A stretch of 64,000 nt of DNA from Solea solea (GCF_958295425.1 NC_081138.1:1694501-1758500); one strand, 5' to 3'. Positions 45,126 to 56,764 are shown, counted from the first letter of the stretch. Notes: generated by a model from the letters alone, not told the origin. A program made the numbers and translations.

Positions 45126-45226
45126 GTCACCAGCTCAACTTTTATTTTGTATTAACGAGTAACGAAGATGGTTAAGGGAAATGTATCTGAGTAAAAGTAC
45201 CCATTTTATTTAGGAAAATAACAGTG
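45126..45226. repeat. Piece of the 53223-53705 hAT MITE inside the composite
   Basis: GTCACCAGCTCAACTTTTAT, AACGAGTAACGAAGATGGTT and GTAAAAGTACCCATTTTATTTAGGAAA match 53381-53473 in the same order with few differences. Only one of the 36-38 bp units of that MITE is present. Confidence 0.85.
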
Positions 45227-45540
45227 CCATTGTTCTTTTCCTTAGCCACCAACTGCTCACTCTCCACCTGCACCGTGTCCGCCACATTTTTGGTCAAATG
45301 TCTGTGATGCGTAGCGTGGGTGGGAGAACACTACGTCGTACGTACATGTAAGGGGAGTGATTGAGCAGCTGAACTAGGCTTGTAGGCTCAGAGAGAAGCG
45401 GTCGGCTTTATTAAATAGCGTTCGCAAGGCAACATAAAAATAATATATAATATACCGGTATGTCGATATTGTCTCAATTACATATCTCTTTCAAAAATAT
45501 ACCGGTATAACTCTTACTACCGGTATATCACCCAGCCCTA

Positions 45541-45548
45541 GGTCCATA
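45541..45548. repeat. Right 8-bp target duplication of the composite hAT element
   Basis: GGTCCATA, paired with GGTCTATA at 41558-41565. Confidence 0.75.
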
Positions 45549-48193
45549 ATAACGGCCTCATAGAAACCGAGTCACGCGACGTCCCGAGCTCAACATGTTC
45601 AACTGGAACGTGGTCTACTTGGAGGTCATGTGACTCCCAGTTCTGACTTCCTTATGTAAATGTATCCTGAGCAGCGTGTACAGTAACCGTGCTTCTCGTG
45701 TTATTTAATATAACCCACAGAACTAGTAGAACTTGTAGTAAAATAGTGAGTTGCTATATGAACCTGATAAGTGTTGTTGTGTATAAACATTGGCGTGTTG
45801 ATTTATGAGAAGTCTGATTCATCTCGCAGCTCTCGCTGTTTGCAGCCCTGCAGCTGTGGTGTAAGCCAGAGAGGACCTGGGGTGAGGAGCTGTAATATGA
45901 AATGAGAGCGGATATTTCTGGGTGGTAATTCCAATAAATTGAGCAGTTATTGAAATACAGGGAGATAAATGCACTGGAGAACGTTTGGTAATGAACACAA
46001 TTTATTATTCTGACTCCAGAGGGCAAAATCATCATGAAGTGAATAAATTACACGTGTAAAAGCCTCTCACAAGAGTGTCAATTCAAAGGTCATCCCTTGG
46101 CAATTTTGACTAAATAAATCAATACTCTATTGCAAATGTTCTAGTGTAGTTTTTTTTTTTGTCCATTTCAGGTTTTCTGCAGCTTCATTACGACGATGGA
46201 AACACGTCGACCGTGTCTGTGTGAGATGAACATCACAGCTCACATGGATCTGAAGCCGCAGATAAACATTAATGTGTCATAATTCCATAGTTATGACAGT
46301 TCAAGTATCACATGAATGTTTATGAAACACAGAAACACTTTGCACACGTTTATGTTATCAGTACTTTCAACTCATCACACACTGTGTGTTACGCTGCCAA
46401 GAGTAAATAGCCTATAGCAGGTTTAATTTTAAGCGTTAAACCCACGTCATGCATTCATTCATTCATCGTCTGCAATATAATTCATTTATAGTATTAAATG
46501 CAGAAAACATCACATCAGAACATCTGTGCTGTTTCTGCTCGCTGTAAATACAAAATCTGCACTGGAAAATATTCAAAATCAACATTTCTCGTTCTCTTTT
46601 GTGATTAATATTTCCATGTTCATGTTTAGGCAACGGTTAGTTATGGAGATAAAACTTTAGTGTTTTGAAAAGTGCTGCAAAAATCAATGGGAAGTTTTTG
46701 CTCTTTTTCAATATTTACCCAAGGCCAGAGGAATGAGGAACATTTGAATACATGAGTAAAAATAAATATTCAGGCCCATCTGGTCTTTATCTCTCACTCC
46801 TGTGAGTTCTCCTTCACACGTTACATTTGTCACATGAAGGATTAGATTTTTCTGTTTGTACGTTCAGCAATAATTGAAGTGCATGCACAGGAATTCTGCA
46901 ACTGACATCTTTCATATATGTCATGTCAGCTGATGTATGAGTTATTATAAAGGATTCGAAGTAGCTGTAGCTTCACCACATCAACTGTTTTTGAGTCATT
47001 ATTACAGTGTTTTAGTCAAACATTTAGAAAACTAACACTGGAACATTGCTGCTGACAAAATGACTCACTTGCACGAGTTAATTATGTAACGACAAACCTG
47101 CAGCGGTTAATCCGTTCCCCTTTTTTAACTCTAGTGTTCGGAGCTCGAGGATAGAAATTAAGGTTTGTCAACAAAGGGCCACCTACCACCCCAACTTTCA
47201 TCTCATAATGACTTTGTAATTCCTCATAATTAGTATTATCTTGGTCTTTGTCATCTCGACGCTGCAGCGTGTTCTCAGTGAGTGCAGCAGCAGCAGGACA
47301 AACTCCAGTGTTTTGTTGCCTCGCGCTTTTATTGTCAGCAGCTGTTTTTTCTCTTCTTCATAATTAATGGCGCTAAGTGAGGAAGTGCGTTTCGAGCACA
47401 TCCACGACACCATGTGCAAAATGTTTTCATCTGCTGATGAGAGGGTGCCGGCTGCCATTTCCTCCTGCAGGATCGTCGCACTGTAGTTTTTAATCCGGTG
47501 TTTTCGGGTGTAATTAATCACGATGTCGTCGCATAATCACATTTCGGTCAACAGCTTTCCATGCTGTCACTTTGATCTGCTGTTTTCCACTTTTTTATTC
47601 CAGCAATATGAAATGATTGCAAAACCAAATCCAGCTCCCGTACGTGACAACACAATTATCACTTAATATGCAGCAGCACAGTGTGTTATCTCACCTTCAT
47701 CAGCATCACTGACAGGAGCGAACGCGGCTGCAGCCAACTCTTATTTTTACCATCAACTCATTTCAAGTTTTTCTCCATTAATTATTCAAACATTTTTGGC
47801 TGTAAAATATTAAAACGTTGCCTAAAGCACAAGGTGATGGCAAATAAAAGCTGCTCATCCAAATGTTGTGGAGAAGCTGGACCAAGGTTGTGTATTTTTT
47901 GGTTATTTAATCAGTTAATGCGTCGCCGACAGAGTGGAGATGCTGCCGTGTGTTTCCTTCCTGTCGGGTTTGCAGCAGTTTAACACAAAATCCATTTCCT
48001 CTGTGCTTTGATACGTTTCATAAGCTCACCTTAAAGCCAGAGGACGTACAGTTAGTCGTGTTTGAGGAAACATTTCTCTTGCTTTTGGATCAAAGCTGAT
48101 CCATTTATGTACCTGCAGAACGATGAACTTCAGGAGTCGTCGCCACTCCATTCATCTTTATTGAGTCAGCTGTGACTTGCTGTGAGGTTATGG
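45549..48193 (+). other. galnt18 intron, no exon recognised
   Basis: AT-rich intronic DNA. A minus frame at 47198-47521 (107 codons) and plus 47681-47983 (100 codons) show no domain I recognise and no matching splice sites. A (TTCA)n run lies at 46452-46467. No transposon was recognised. Confidence 0.4.
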
Positions 48194-48218
48194 TGGGGGC
48201 GGGGGGGGGGGGGGGGGG
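48194..48218. repeat. Poly-G tract
   Basis: GGGGGC... followed by 18 G, a G-quadruplex-prone run. Confidence 0.95.
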
Positions 48219-48430
48219 AGATGGATTACACAATCAGTCTCAACAAGGCAGAAGTAAATGACTGTGGTCTGCAGACGAGATTCATCAAAGCGAACTATAA
48301 TTGAGATCTTCTATCAAAATCCATCTTCCCGTCCTTCACTCATCGTTAATCCACTGCTGACGCAGACAAAGCTGGAGCCGTCGTTATCGGCCGCAGAGCG
48401 TCGCACTGATGAGCCGCAGAGCCTCGCGTC

Positions 48431-48457
48431 CACAACACAACACAACACAACACAACA
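48431..48457. repeat. (CACAA)n microsatellite
   Basis: Five CACAA units. Confidence 0.9.
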
Positions 48458-48735
48458 GCAGCCGTGGACATTTTTATTCTTTTTTAAAAAAAACATCTGA
48501 ACATCCTTGAAAGCATCTGATGCACATTTTCATTACGACAGTCGATGCATTTCCATGTGCAGTTAAGTTGAGCTACGGCCGTTTTCTTGACCCCGTGTTT
48601 AATTGGACTTCTGTCCTCGTTCCAGCGTCTGCACGCGGCAGGGGATCGATTCACGGGAGGACGGGAGTCTGCCGCTGCTGCACTAGGTGGCCACATGTCT
48701 CTTTTAGTGTAAGGTCATTTCAGGTTAGTTGTTAG

Positions 48736-48810
48736 CAGTGTTGGGCACAAAGTAATTAGTTATAGTTACCTTTCCCAAAAGGTTACCAGGGAAAGTAACT
48801 ATTGCTTTCC
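48736..48810 (+). repeat. AGTGTTGGGCA-type hAT-like repeat end
   Basis: CAGTGTTGGGCACAAAGTAA, TTAGTTATAGTTACC and GGTTACCAGGGAAAGTAAC are the beginning of a very common fish repeat (CAGTGTTGGG terminus with alternating AGTTAC words). The far end was not located. Confidence 0.55.
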
Positions 48811-50414
48811 TTTTTTTAATGTTCAAAAATGAAACTGTATGTTCAAATATTTATAATAATACAGATTATTAAATATGTTTAATGAATGAAATGGACACGA
48901 GACAATGTGAGTGAGATAAGACGCCTGTCAAAATCATTACATATGCGGTTCATGTGGTCGCATAAAAACGGCTTAATTATAATAACGCGCCACATTTCAT
49001 TGTCAGTAGTGGTAATTAGTGAGATGAGTTAGAATGACACCGTTTATATGAACGCCTACTACTTCTACTTCTTCTTCTGTGTACAGACATATTCTTTTAT
49101 TTATTATTTTATCCTTTCGATATCAGATCCAGTGATTTAGAGCAGTATGAGACTGACGCTGAGCATCCAGATTAACACGTTAACATGCATTTTAAATCAA
49201 CATATAAACCCATGTATCGTCAGACTCACATAATAACAGTAGTTTGAGTTTCTTCCTCACTGTATCAGATCAGCTCTGAACCTCAGGACAGGAGTTTCCT
49301 CACGGGATTTTCTAATGATTCCAAAGGTTGTTTGTCTCTTTCATCCGCTGCTAATCTGAATCAGCTTTGAAGTCTTTCATGTCAGATATGAAACGACCAG
49401 GTTGTGTTGCACTGGTGCTCGACAGCAGCAGGGTTTGCTGTCCTGCTTTAACTCGTGTCTTTTTATGTTGACTTTACCTGTTCCCTTGTCTTTGACTGTG
49501 TTCTCAGGCTTCCTCCAAATATCCACTGTCGATAAAACTCTCCACCTTTCTTGTCTCAAAAGTATTATTACAATATTACAAAACTAAAATCCAACCAATG
49601 CTGATAAGATTCTGATATGTTGCCGAGCTATAAACAGATGATGCTTTTATGTCGTGGTCACATGATCGTGGTGGTGGACATTTCTCTTTTCGTAGTGAGG
49701 CATCTGTGTCGTGTTCCACAGATGGAATCATATCCGTCTGTTGGTTTAGTTTTCCTGTTTTGGAGCGGTGCTGATGGTGGAGTCTGTCATCTGCTCATCT
49801 CTGATTACCACCATCACCATCGTCCGTTTGTGCTGCTTTTTAATGACATTGTTTCCAGTCTGTGCTGCTGTGACATATTCATGTAATATTCAGGATCATA
49901 TCGGGTTTCACGGTTTTCTTTTTCCAATATCTGATCCAGTGATATCTGATATTATATATAGACTCATCCCTTGTTGCAGATAACCTTACATGAGAGAACA
50001 GTAAACCTTTTCATTCCAAACCCCGTGCTCTTTTAAACATATAGTTAGATTTAAATGTTCCTCCATCACCTTTGCCTGTTTGTTTTTGGCTCTTTGTTTT
50101 ACGTCCCGCCGCAGAGTCCTCACGTCAGCATCCGAAGTGAGCAGCACCTCCTGTACTTGTGAAGTTTTTACGGCTCTGTTATGGTTTAAATCACTGACAG
50201 GAAAACTTTTAGATGGTGTTCCTGCAACGAGACGGCTGTAAAAGTGTTTTATTCCGTAGTTCTCGAACCACTCAACCTTTTTTTTTTCAGCCCATCACTC
50301 TGGGTACAATTTAAAGCTCCGGCGTCTCAGCGTGAGGAAATGTGACTTACAGGACGTCGTCCTCTGCTGCCTGCGTCTCGTGAAGTCAGATGTCTCTGAA
50401 CAACGGTTTTTGAT
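48811..50414 (+). other. galnt18 intron, no exon recognised
   Basis: No exon or identified repeat. Short frames at 49402-49983 lack recognisable motifs. Confidence 0.4.
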
Positions 50415-50500
50415 TCTAATCATAATACAACAATAATAATGATAATAATGATGCATTTTTATTTGTAAGCGCCTTTCCAACACTCGCTTTACATATTAAA
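50415..50500 (-). repeat. L2-like LINE 3'-end relic, minus strand
   Basis: (AAT/GAT)n tail followed by TTTTATTTGTAAGCGCCTTTCC: the complement of the GGAAAGGCGCTTACAAATAAAA-like block seen at 17387. Confidence 0.55.
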
Positions 50501-52610
50501 TGAGAAGATAAATCAAACACAGAAGGTAAGATAAAATAAAACGGACAAGATCAACACAGTCGATGGAAGTTAAAAATTAATACAAGAATTCAAATCAAAA
50601 AGTGACGTCCAAAGAAATGTGTTTTGATTTGAAATCTTAATTTTTCATCTAACCCCCCAATAAACAGCATTTTTAAGGCGAATCAGTGAAACTGAGTGAA
50701 GTATCTTAGTGAAATGTCTTTTTCTGTTTTAGCACCACAACATATGAAGATGCATTCACTTCCAAATAAAAACACTACACTGCATTACCCGTGCAGTTCA
50801 TCTTTCCATAATCTCAGTTCACTCGTCCAAACGCCTGCACACAGAAAAACATGTTTTGCAAGATTTAACATTAATGGAAAGATATTCATGTATGCACAAA
50901 ACTTCACACGTGAATTCAAAGTGAACATGAGCTACGTTAGAAGAAGCTTAAGGTATCTATTTTAATAAATACGGATGCTTTTGGAAAGACTAAAAGAACC
51001 AAACTAAAGAGAAAGGATTGAGAGGAAGAAAATGTGCTGATGACAGAGTAAATCTGTACGAACGATGCTCTGAATGCTCTGCCTGTCTGTGCCGCTTCTA
51101 GTGCAAGGACAAGCCATCAAATATTCACAAATGCCTCTGAAAATGCAAATGCATCACATAAAAATGGGTCCGATCCATTTTGAGGAGGTGAAAGACAAGT
51201 TACAATATTCTCCTCGGAACTTGGGTTTTATTTGCACTGGGACGTCTGCGCTGAATTACACACAGAGGAAAACAACATTCGCTTCATCGCGGCTCCAGGA
51301 TTCTCTGTGCCTGCAGTGTCAGTTACCATCTGTAGTCCACTGATGGAGTTGTTAAGTGTAAGGCGTGTGTGTGTGTGTGTGTGTGTGTGCTCTGTACTCA
51401 CAGTTTACTCTGCAACATGTGGCCACGCCATCATGTCTCTCCCGTTTGTGCAGAAAGTCGCTTTTTTTTAAAGAAATAGTTATTGAAAAGACAAAATGCA
51501 TGCGAGTGAAAACTAGAAAACAAAGCGACCTTGAATGGTAAGGTCACAGGAGTTAATATTTCTTTATTTAAGGCCTGGCTTGTGTTTTGCCAGAGGACAA
51601 AGACGATTATCTCCAAAGATCCATCCCACACACACACACACACTCTCAGTGCTTAAAGTGTAAATAATAGATGCACTGTGTACAGTAGGTATTGAGTGGA
51701 TCAGTGTTCAAATAAGGTCAGCATAATAACACTAATCATAGATGCAGATTATAGATGTATAGAATATTCTTTATATGGAAGTCATAACAGCACTCGGTTC
51801 TTCAAATAATTCAAGTTCAAAAGCAGCACGAGTGCCTCATTCCTACACGTTCATGTTTTCTGATGATTTCTTTGCTGTTATCGTAGTCGTAACACACTGG
51901 AAATGAGATTTTTGTGACCTAATGTTCATAAATTACAGGGAGATAACGATAGTTATGCAACTTTGTCATTGATCTAAAGTTGAGTCACCAGCTCGAGTCT
52001 GACTTTAATGTCTAATCAATTAGATTTTGATTCTGAAACGTTGCTTCCCTGTCATCTCTTTTATAACATTGCTCCCTAAAAGCTTTTGGATTTTCGGGCA
52101 AAAAAAAAATGATAATGAGACGCAGCCACCAGGGTATGATTTGTCAGCCTGGTACAGAGGCCAGGAGCTGCCATTAGCAACCAGCCAGCAACCATTCAGT
52201 GTGCTTGGCCTGAGGTGGAAACCAACACGATGCAAAAATCTGTCATTTGCTTTTGTGGGCATCTGCTGTGAGGCGATAAGGACCACGATCTCTCCTCTGC
52301 TTTTGCTACACTGCACAGAGTTTTGCAGCTTATTATTTATCTCATTGTGTCCTTGTCGGTTTCTTTGGTGGAGACAATTCTCTCGTTATCTGTTTGTTCT
52401 TTAGCAAGGTTATGAGTCATGAGAGTGGAAGTGTACAGTAGAGAACAAGATCTTCATACTGTATTTCTGGTGCTGAGAGCTTCAGGTTCACCTCCTGGAC
52501 TCACGGCTCTAACAGTGAGCTGTTGGTTGCTGGCTTAGCTCATGGAGCAGTGAAGCTAAATACCTCAAGCTAAATATTCAACTACACATATGTGTACTCA
52601 TATACTGTAT
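50501..52610 (+). other. galnt18 intron, no exon recognised
   Basis: Short CA/TG runs at about 51365-51390 and 51628-51643. The plus frame at 52027-52404 (125 codons) has no recognisable domain. No exon seen. Confidence 0.4.
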
Positions 52611-53214
52611 CATGATGATTCTTCTTCTTCTGTTACACCATCTGTCCTCATGTCCTCCTTCACCACATCCGTGATGCTTCTCTGTGGTCGTCCTCTGTTC
52701 CTCCTGCCCAGCAGCTCCATCTTCAACATCCTTCATCCATAAAAAAACACTATCACTCTTCTGCACGTGACCAAACCATCTCCACCTGAGCTGTCCCTGG
52801 AATACTGTATGCTTGTTTCTAATCCTGTCCATTGTCCCACTTCAGCTCCGCCTCCTGTCTTTGACACAGTGCCACTGTCTCCAAGCCATACATCACAGCA
52901 GGTCTCCGTACCGTCTTGTAGACCTTCCCTTTCACCTTGGCTGCTAACCTTCTATCACACATCAGCCCTGACACTTGTCGCCTCCCACTCCACCCCTCTT
53001 CTCCTCTTGTGTCCATAGCTGTTTAAACTCCCCCTGTTCTCTCCAGTGCATGTCTCCACCTCTCCAGGCTCTCACTACAGATTACAATGTCATCTGCAAA
53101 CAGTGAAGTCCACAGAGACTCCTGCCTGACCTCATTTGTCAGCCTGTCTATCACAATCGAGAACAAGAAGCGGCTCAGATCTGATCCCATGAAGCCGTCC
53201 ATCACTCCAACTGC

Positions 53215-53222
53215 ACCTCACA
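53215..53222. repeat. Left 8-bp target duplication of the hAT MITE
   Basis: ACCTCACA, paired with ACCTCATA at 53706-53713, one mismatch. Confidence 0.8.
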
Positions 53223-53705
53223 CAGTCTTGTATAAAGTACTTGAAAGCGATACTTGGCGTAAAAGTACAAGTATTTTACCAGAAAATGACTTTGGTAGAA
53301 GTTAAAGTCCCCTTTTAGAATACTATTTTGAGTAAAAGTCTTAAAGTGCCTGCAGGGCCGTTTAAACAAACAGGCATTACGTCACCACCTCAACTTTTAT
53401 TTTGTAGAAACGAGTAACGAAGATGGTTAAGGGGAAATGTATCGCAGTAAAAGTACATATTTTATTTAGGAAATGTATCGTAAAGTAAAAGTACATATTT
53501 TATTTAGGAAATGTATCGTAAAGTAAAAGTACATATTTTATTTAGGAAATGTATCGCAGTAAAAGTACATATTTTATTTAGGAAATCTATCAGAGTAAAA
53601 GTAAATGTTGTCAGAAATATAAATAACGAAGTAAAGTACAGATATGTGAAAATTCTACTGAAGTACAGTAACAAAGTATTTGTACTTTGTTACATTACAA
53701 CACTG
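53223..53705. mobile_element. 483-bp hAT-type MITE with internal satellite
   Basis: The left end is CAGTCTTGTATAAAGTACTT; the right end, read inward, is CAGTGTTGTAATGTAACAAAGTA. An 8-bp near-perfect target duplication surrounds it, and it interrupts LINE coding sequence at a precise point. Five units of 36, 38, 38, 36 bp spacing begin at 53435, 53471, 53509, 53547 and 53583. Each has the form AAATGTATCG(TAA)AGTAAAAGTACATATTTTATTTAGG. No transposase. Confidence 0.85.
53435..53615. repeat. 36-38 bp tandem array inside the MITE
   Basis: Five near-identical units. Two of them carry an extra two-base change (CGTAAAG versus CGCAG). The single-unit relative at 45126-45226 indicates that the array expanded after the family formed, or was lost there. 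Confidence 0.85.
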
Positions 53706-53785
53706 ACCTCATACACGTCCTCCACCACCCTCACATACTTCTCTGCCACGTCTGACAATAGCACAGTTCCTCTGATCATCATGAT

Positions 53786-54384
53786 ACTTGATACATGATA
53801 CTTTACACAATAATGTGGCCATAGAATTTGATTTTAAAGGCAAATAAAAAAAAAACCCTTGTACATTTACATACTTCCATTTATCATTTGAAACTACAGT
53901 GTATACAAAGGTGTGACATCTAATGTTGAGACTGCACGCTGGGATAAATGGAGACAAACAAACGTGTGAATGAAAATGAATTTCAACTGGGAACTTAAAT
54001 TAAATCAGCTCACTATCAAAACTCTCCCGAATGTTTCTTAGATCCACTTCTGTTCTTGTTCTTAAATAATCTTACAGCGCTTGTGTTAATGTTGCGTTAA
54101 CGTTAATTCTGGACAAACAAGCGTCTCCAGCGGGTAAAAATATAAAACTATTTCATGTAATGTTTCTCAGCCAGTCCAGGCTCAAGTGGAACATGAGATG
54201 AGATGATGTCAAAATAAAAGGATCATTAAAGAGGAGGAGAAAAAAGGAAAACTAAACTTCACCATTGGTATATTTTCAGTTTATTTCTCTTAAGTTTTTT
54301 TAGATCCTGTTCTGAAGCTTTGGTCCAGGAGTTTGTGTTTGATCTGATTTTGATCTAATTCACAGGATGTCATGTTGACTTCCA
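53786..54384 (+). other. galnt18 intron, no exon recognised
   Basis: AT-rich, no recognised repeat beyond short A runs. Confidence 0.45.
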
Positions 54385-54526
54385 CATGAAAATCCTCATA
54401 AAAAGAAGAAGTGAGGGGAATAGAAACACAGATGAGATAAAAACAAAACCTCAAAGACCTCATTAGAAACCTCTCTCAAAGAAGGCCAAGGGCTCGCAAC
54501 TAAATCTGAGAGCGGAGGCAGACGTT
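54385..54526 (+). repeat. Left arm of a large inverted repeat
   Basis: It contains GTGAGGGGAATAGAAACACA, GATGAGATAAAAACAAAACC, TCAAAGACCTCATTAGAAAC, CTCTCTCAAAGAAGGCCAAG and GAGAGCGGAGGCAGACGTT. All of these occur as reverse complements in the arm at 55289-55452. Confidence 0.9.
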
Positions 54527-55288
54527 GTTGTGTTTTGTCTGCGTCAGCTTTAAAAAAGACAACATGTAAATAAACAAATATATGCAGCTAATTCAAGGTG
54601 ATGCTTATCTCAGATTAGTGTCACCTCAGGAATAAAAGACCTGGATAAGATATTAAAAATAACACGGAGCGTCGTGTTTCCTGCAGACACATGAGTCAGC
54701 AGCTTTTCTATCTGGAACAAACACGGCTCCGTTTGATGTTTGGAAACGATATCGCCGTTAAAGTTCATGTGTGAGTCGATTTAATTTAATTCTACAAACG
54801 TGTGGTTCCGGTCTCGGCTTGTGGGACTGACAGCATTTAATCATATTTGAAGCCTAATCCCTGCTGCACAGGTAACTGCAGATTGACCCACGGGTCATTT
54901 CGCATTCTCAGAGCAGAAAGTCCAAAAACGAGGCTGATGTGTTTGTCCAGGCCTTCGGGGCAAACGTGCAGATGGTGCGAACGGAAAGTTAGTTTTCAAA
55001 CTTTTAAAAGCTTGATCATTATTTATTCGAGCGTGTTTCTGCTCCCCCAGCATCTCACGGTGTCAGATTTCACTCTCTTATCCACCGTATACCAGTAAAC
55101 TTTTTAAAAATACAATTTTTAGAGCTTTTATTTCTGAAACAAATGTGAACCTAAAATTGCAAAGTAGCCCGTATATCAGGGGTGATGCACATAAATGACC
55201 AGTAGGTGGGCAATGTGATTAAAACACACTTTTCCATCATGGTGTCGTCCTTATTTACATGTTATTTTAACACATGCTGCTTCTTGTG
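54527..55288 (+). other. Loop between inverted-repeat arms
   Basis: About 760 bp of ordinary sequence; no gene or transposase recognised. A plus frame at 54847-55098 has no identifiable domain. Confidence 0.45.
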
Positions 55289-55452
55289 AACGTCTGCCTC
55301 CACTCTCAGATTAGTCAGTGTCCTTATTTAGTTGTATGCCCTTGGTCTTCTTTGAGAGAGGTTTCTAATGAGGTCTTTGAGGTTTTTTTTTTGGTTTTTT
55401 TATCTCATCTGTGTTTCTGTTCCCCTCATTTATTCTTTTATGATCATTTCCG
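55289..55452 (-). repeat. Right arm of a large inverted repeat
   Basis: The reverse complement of 54385-54526, with small indels including about 14 extra bases (AAGGACACTGACT on the minus strand) and a longer T run (55382-55401). Estimated identity by eye is high through the central 60 bases. Confidence 0.9.
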
Positions 55453-56514
55453 TCATTTCATTTGCATTTCCATTAGGAATTGTACCAAAATAACTGCCCC
55501 CCCCAAAAACATGTCCTCTGTTGTGTCGTCACATCGGTACCACGTCACGCTTAGTGTCTCGCTGACACGGCCATCGTCGACACGCAAGCCTGACCGAGGG
55601 CTTTACTGTTCCAAACCGAACTGTACCACGATGGAAACGTGGCTCAATATTAACACCTTCAATTTTAAATTAAACAAATCCACATAATAAATAAAATCTA
55701 ACTGAATGGCACTAATATTTGAGTAAATAACAGGTTTGTAAAGAGGACCTGTGCAAGTTAGAGCATTGCTGCCAAGCGGAGGAGGTGATGCAGATGCAAT
55801 GACACTCATTTGGTCAGTTACATGCTGATTGTATAGGAAACTGGTGTCAGGTTGGTGCCCAACCCTCAGAACCAGCGCCTGTAACTTTACTGACACTGAC
55901 TCACTCACATTACAGAAATGTCTTTCTCTAGCCGTTAACTCCACCACAAATGTACTTCTGTCGTTTGAAAGGAAGCAGGGACTTTCAACCAGTTTTGACG
56001 CACATCATGTATTTTTTCCTTCACTCATTTACAAACTGGATTTAATTAAATCATCTTTAATCAAAGTAATTTTTCATTAGTTTAGATATTTCTGTTCCAA
56101 GTTCATTCCTACACATTTCCAGTGTCAGCACCTGCATCTGCTCGAGTTTTTCACCTGCGTTTCTTCTTTAAACTCAAAACACTCTCTAAAAACGTGAATA
56201 TGCACACAAGGAAAATGCTGGTTATGCAGATGAAGCTGTTGATGTAAATCTGTGTTTACATGCAGCTGGTCAGTAACAAGATATTTCCCTGTTCTCCAAT
56301 TTATTCATGGCTTACTTACTGTCATTTGCTGCTGTCAGTGTGTGTGTGTGTGTGTGTGTGTGTGCAACTGCCTCTTAGAGAATCCATTCAAAAGCAGCAA
56401 ACTTGTTTTCTCAATCACAATTTGCAGCATTTTGATAAGAAAAATACAATCTCAGTGGAGCGTTTTCTTCTTTCATTACTCGTTGTAGAAATCCAATTTC
56501 TAGGATACAAAGTC
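55453..56514 (+). other. galnt18 intron, no exon recognised
   Basis: A (TG)n run lies at 56340-56363. The minus frame 55603-55947 (114 codons) has no recognised motif. Confidence 0.4.
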
Positions 56515-56764
56515 AGTGTGTGTGTCTGTGTGTGTGTGTATTTGTTACATCCTTACAACCGTTTGTGACATAAACACTGTAGTGTAGTTGTCCTCAAGGA
56601 GACCAAAGCCTGGTCCTAATGAGGCAGAGCATTTTCCCGAGTAATTTCCAAAGAACTGGTAAAGTTGAGGGCTAAGATTTGAATTGTGGTTAGGTTAAGG
56701 TTAGGGTTTAGGCAGTTACTGGTTATGATTAAGGTTTCGACTGAGGTCAATGAAGTCAACTGAG

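Larger units (their letters stand above)
41566..45540 (-). mobile_element. hAT-type composite element carrying a BEL/Pao-type Gag-protease
   Basis: A 3975-bp unit beginning TAGGGCTGGGCGATAT and ending in the inverse of TAGGGCTGGGTGATAT (15 of 16 bases), bordered by 8-bp near-identical target repeats. Beyond these 16 bases the two ends are unrelated: the left continues GGACCAAAACTGATATCGC, while the right (read inward) is rich in ACCGGTAT. No hAT transposase is present, so it would be non-autonomous. Inside lie, in minus-strand order, about 300 bp of end sequence, a piece shared with another hAT MITE (45126-45226), roughly 750 bp of leader, the 854-codon Gag-protease frame, and about 245 bp of end sequence. 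Short direct repeats (GCGGCTAACAGCTG, GGAGACCGGA) lie near the left end (41730-41805). Whether it moved as a unit is inference. Confidence 0.7.
52611..53785 (-). pseudogene. RTE-like LINE fragment, split by a hAT MITE
   Basis: The C-terminal half of a non-LTR retrotransposon ORF2, read on the minus strand. Upstream of the MITE (53706-53785) it reads VLLSDVAEKYVRVVEDVYE. After the MITE it continues GSDLSRFLFSIVIDRLTNEV and SLFADDIVICSESLE, the latter holding the catalytic FADD motif (about 53090-53135). Next come DRRLAAKVKGKVYKTVRRPA, GLETVALCQRQEAELK, DRIRNKHTV and RWRWFGHVQKSDS. This order is typical of endonuclease-reverse-transcriptase elements of RTE-like type in fish. The 3' end is GAAGAAGAATCATCATGAT. 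Frameshifts, small deletions and the 483-bp insertion destroy the frame. The clade assignment is moderately sure. Confidence 0.85.

Noticed and set aside
53435..53615. A CRISPR-like array of about 37-bp units
   Set aside because: The units are directly adjacent with no unique spacers, and the sequence is vertebrate; it is a tandem array in a MITE.
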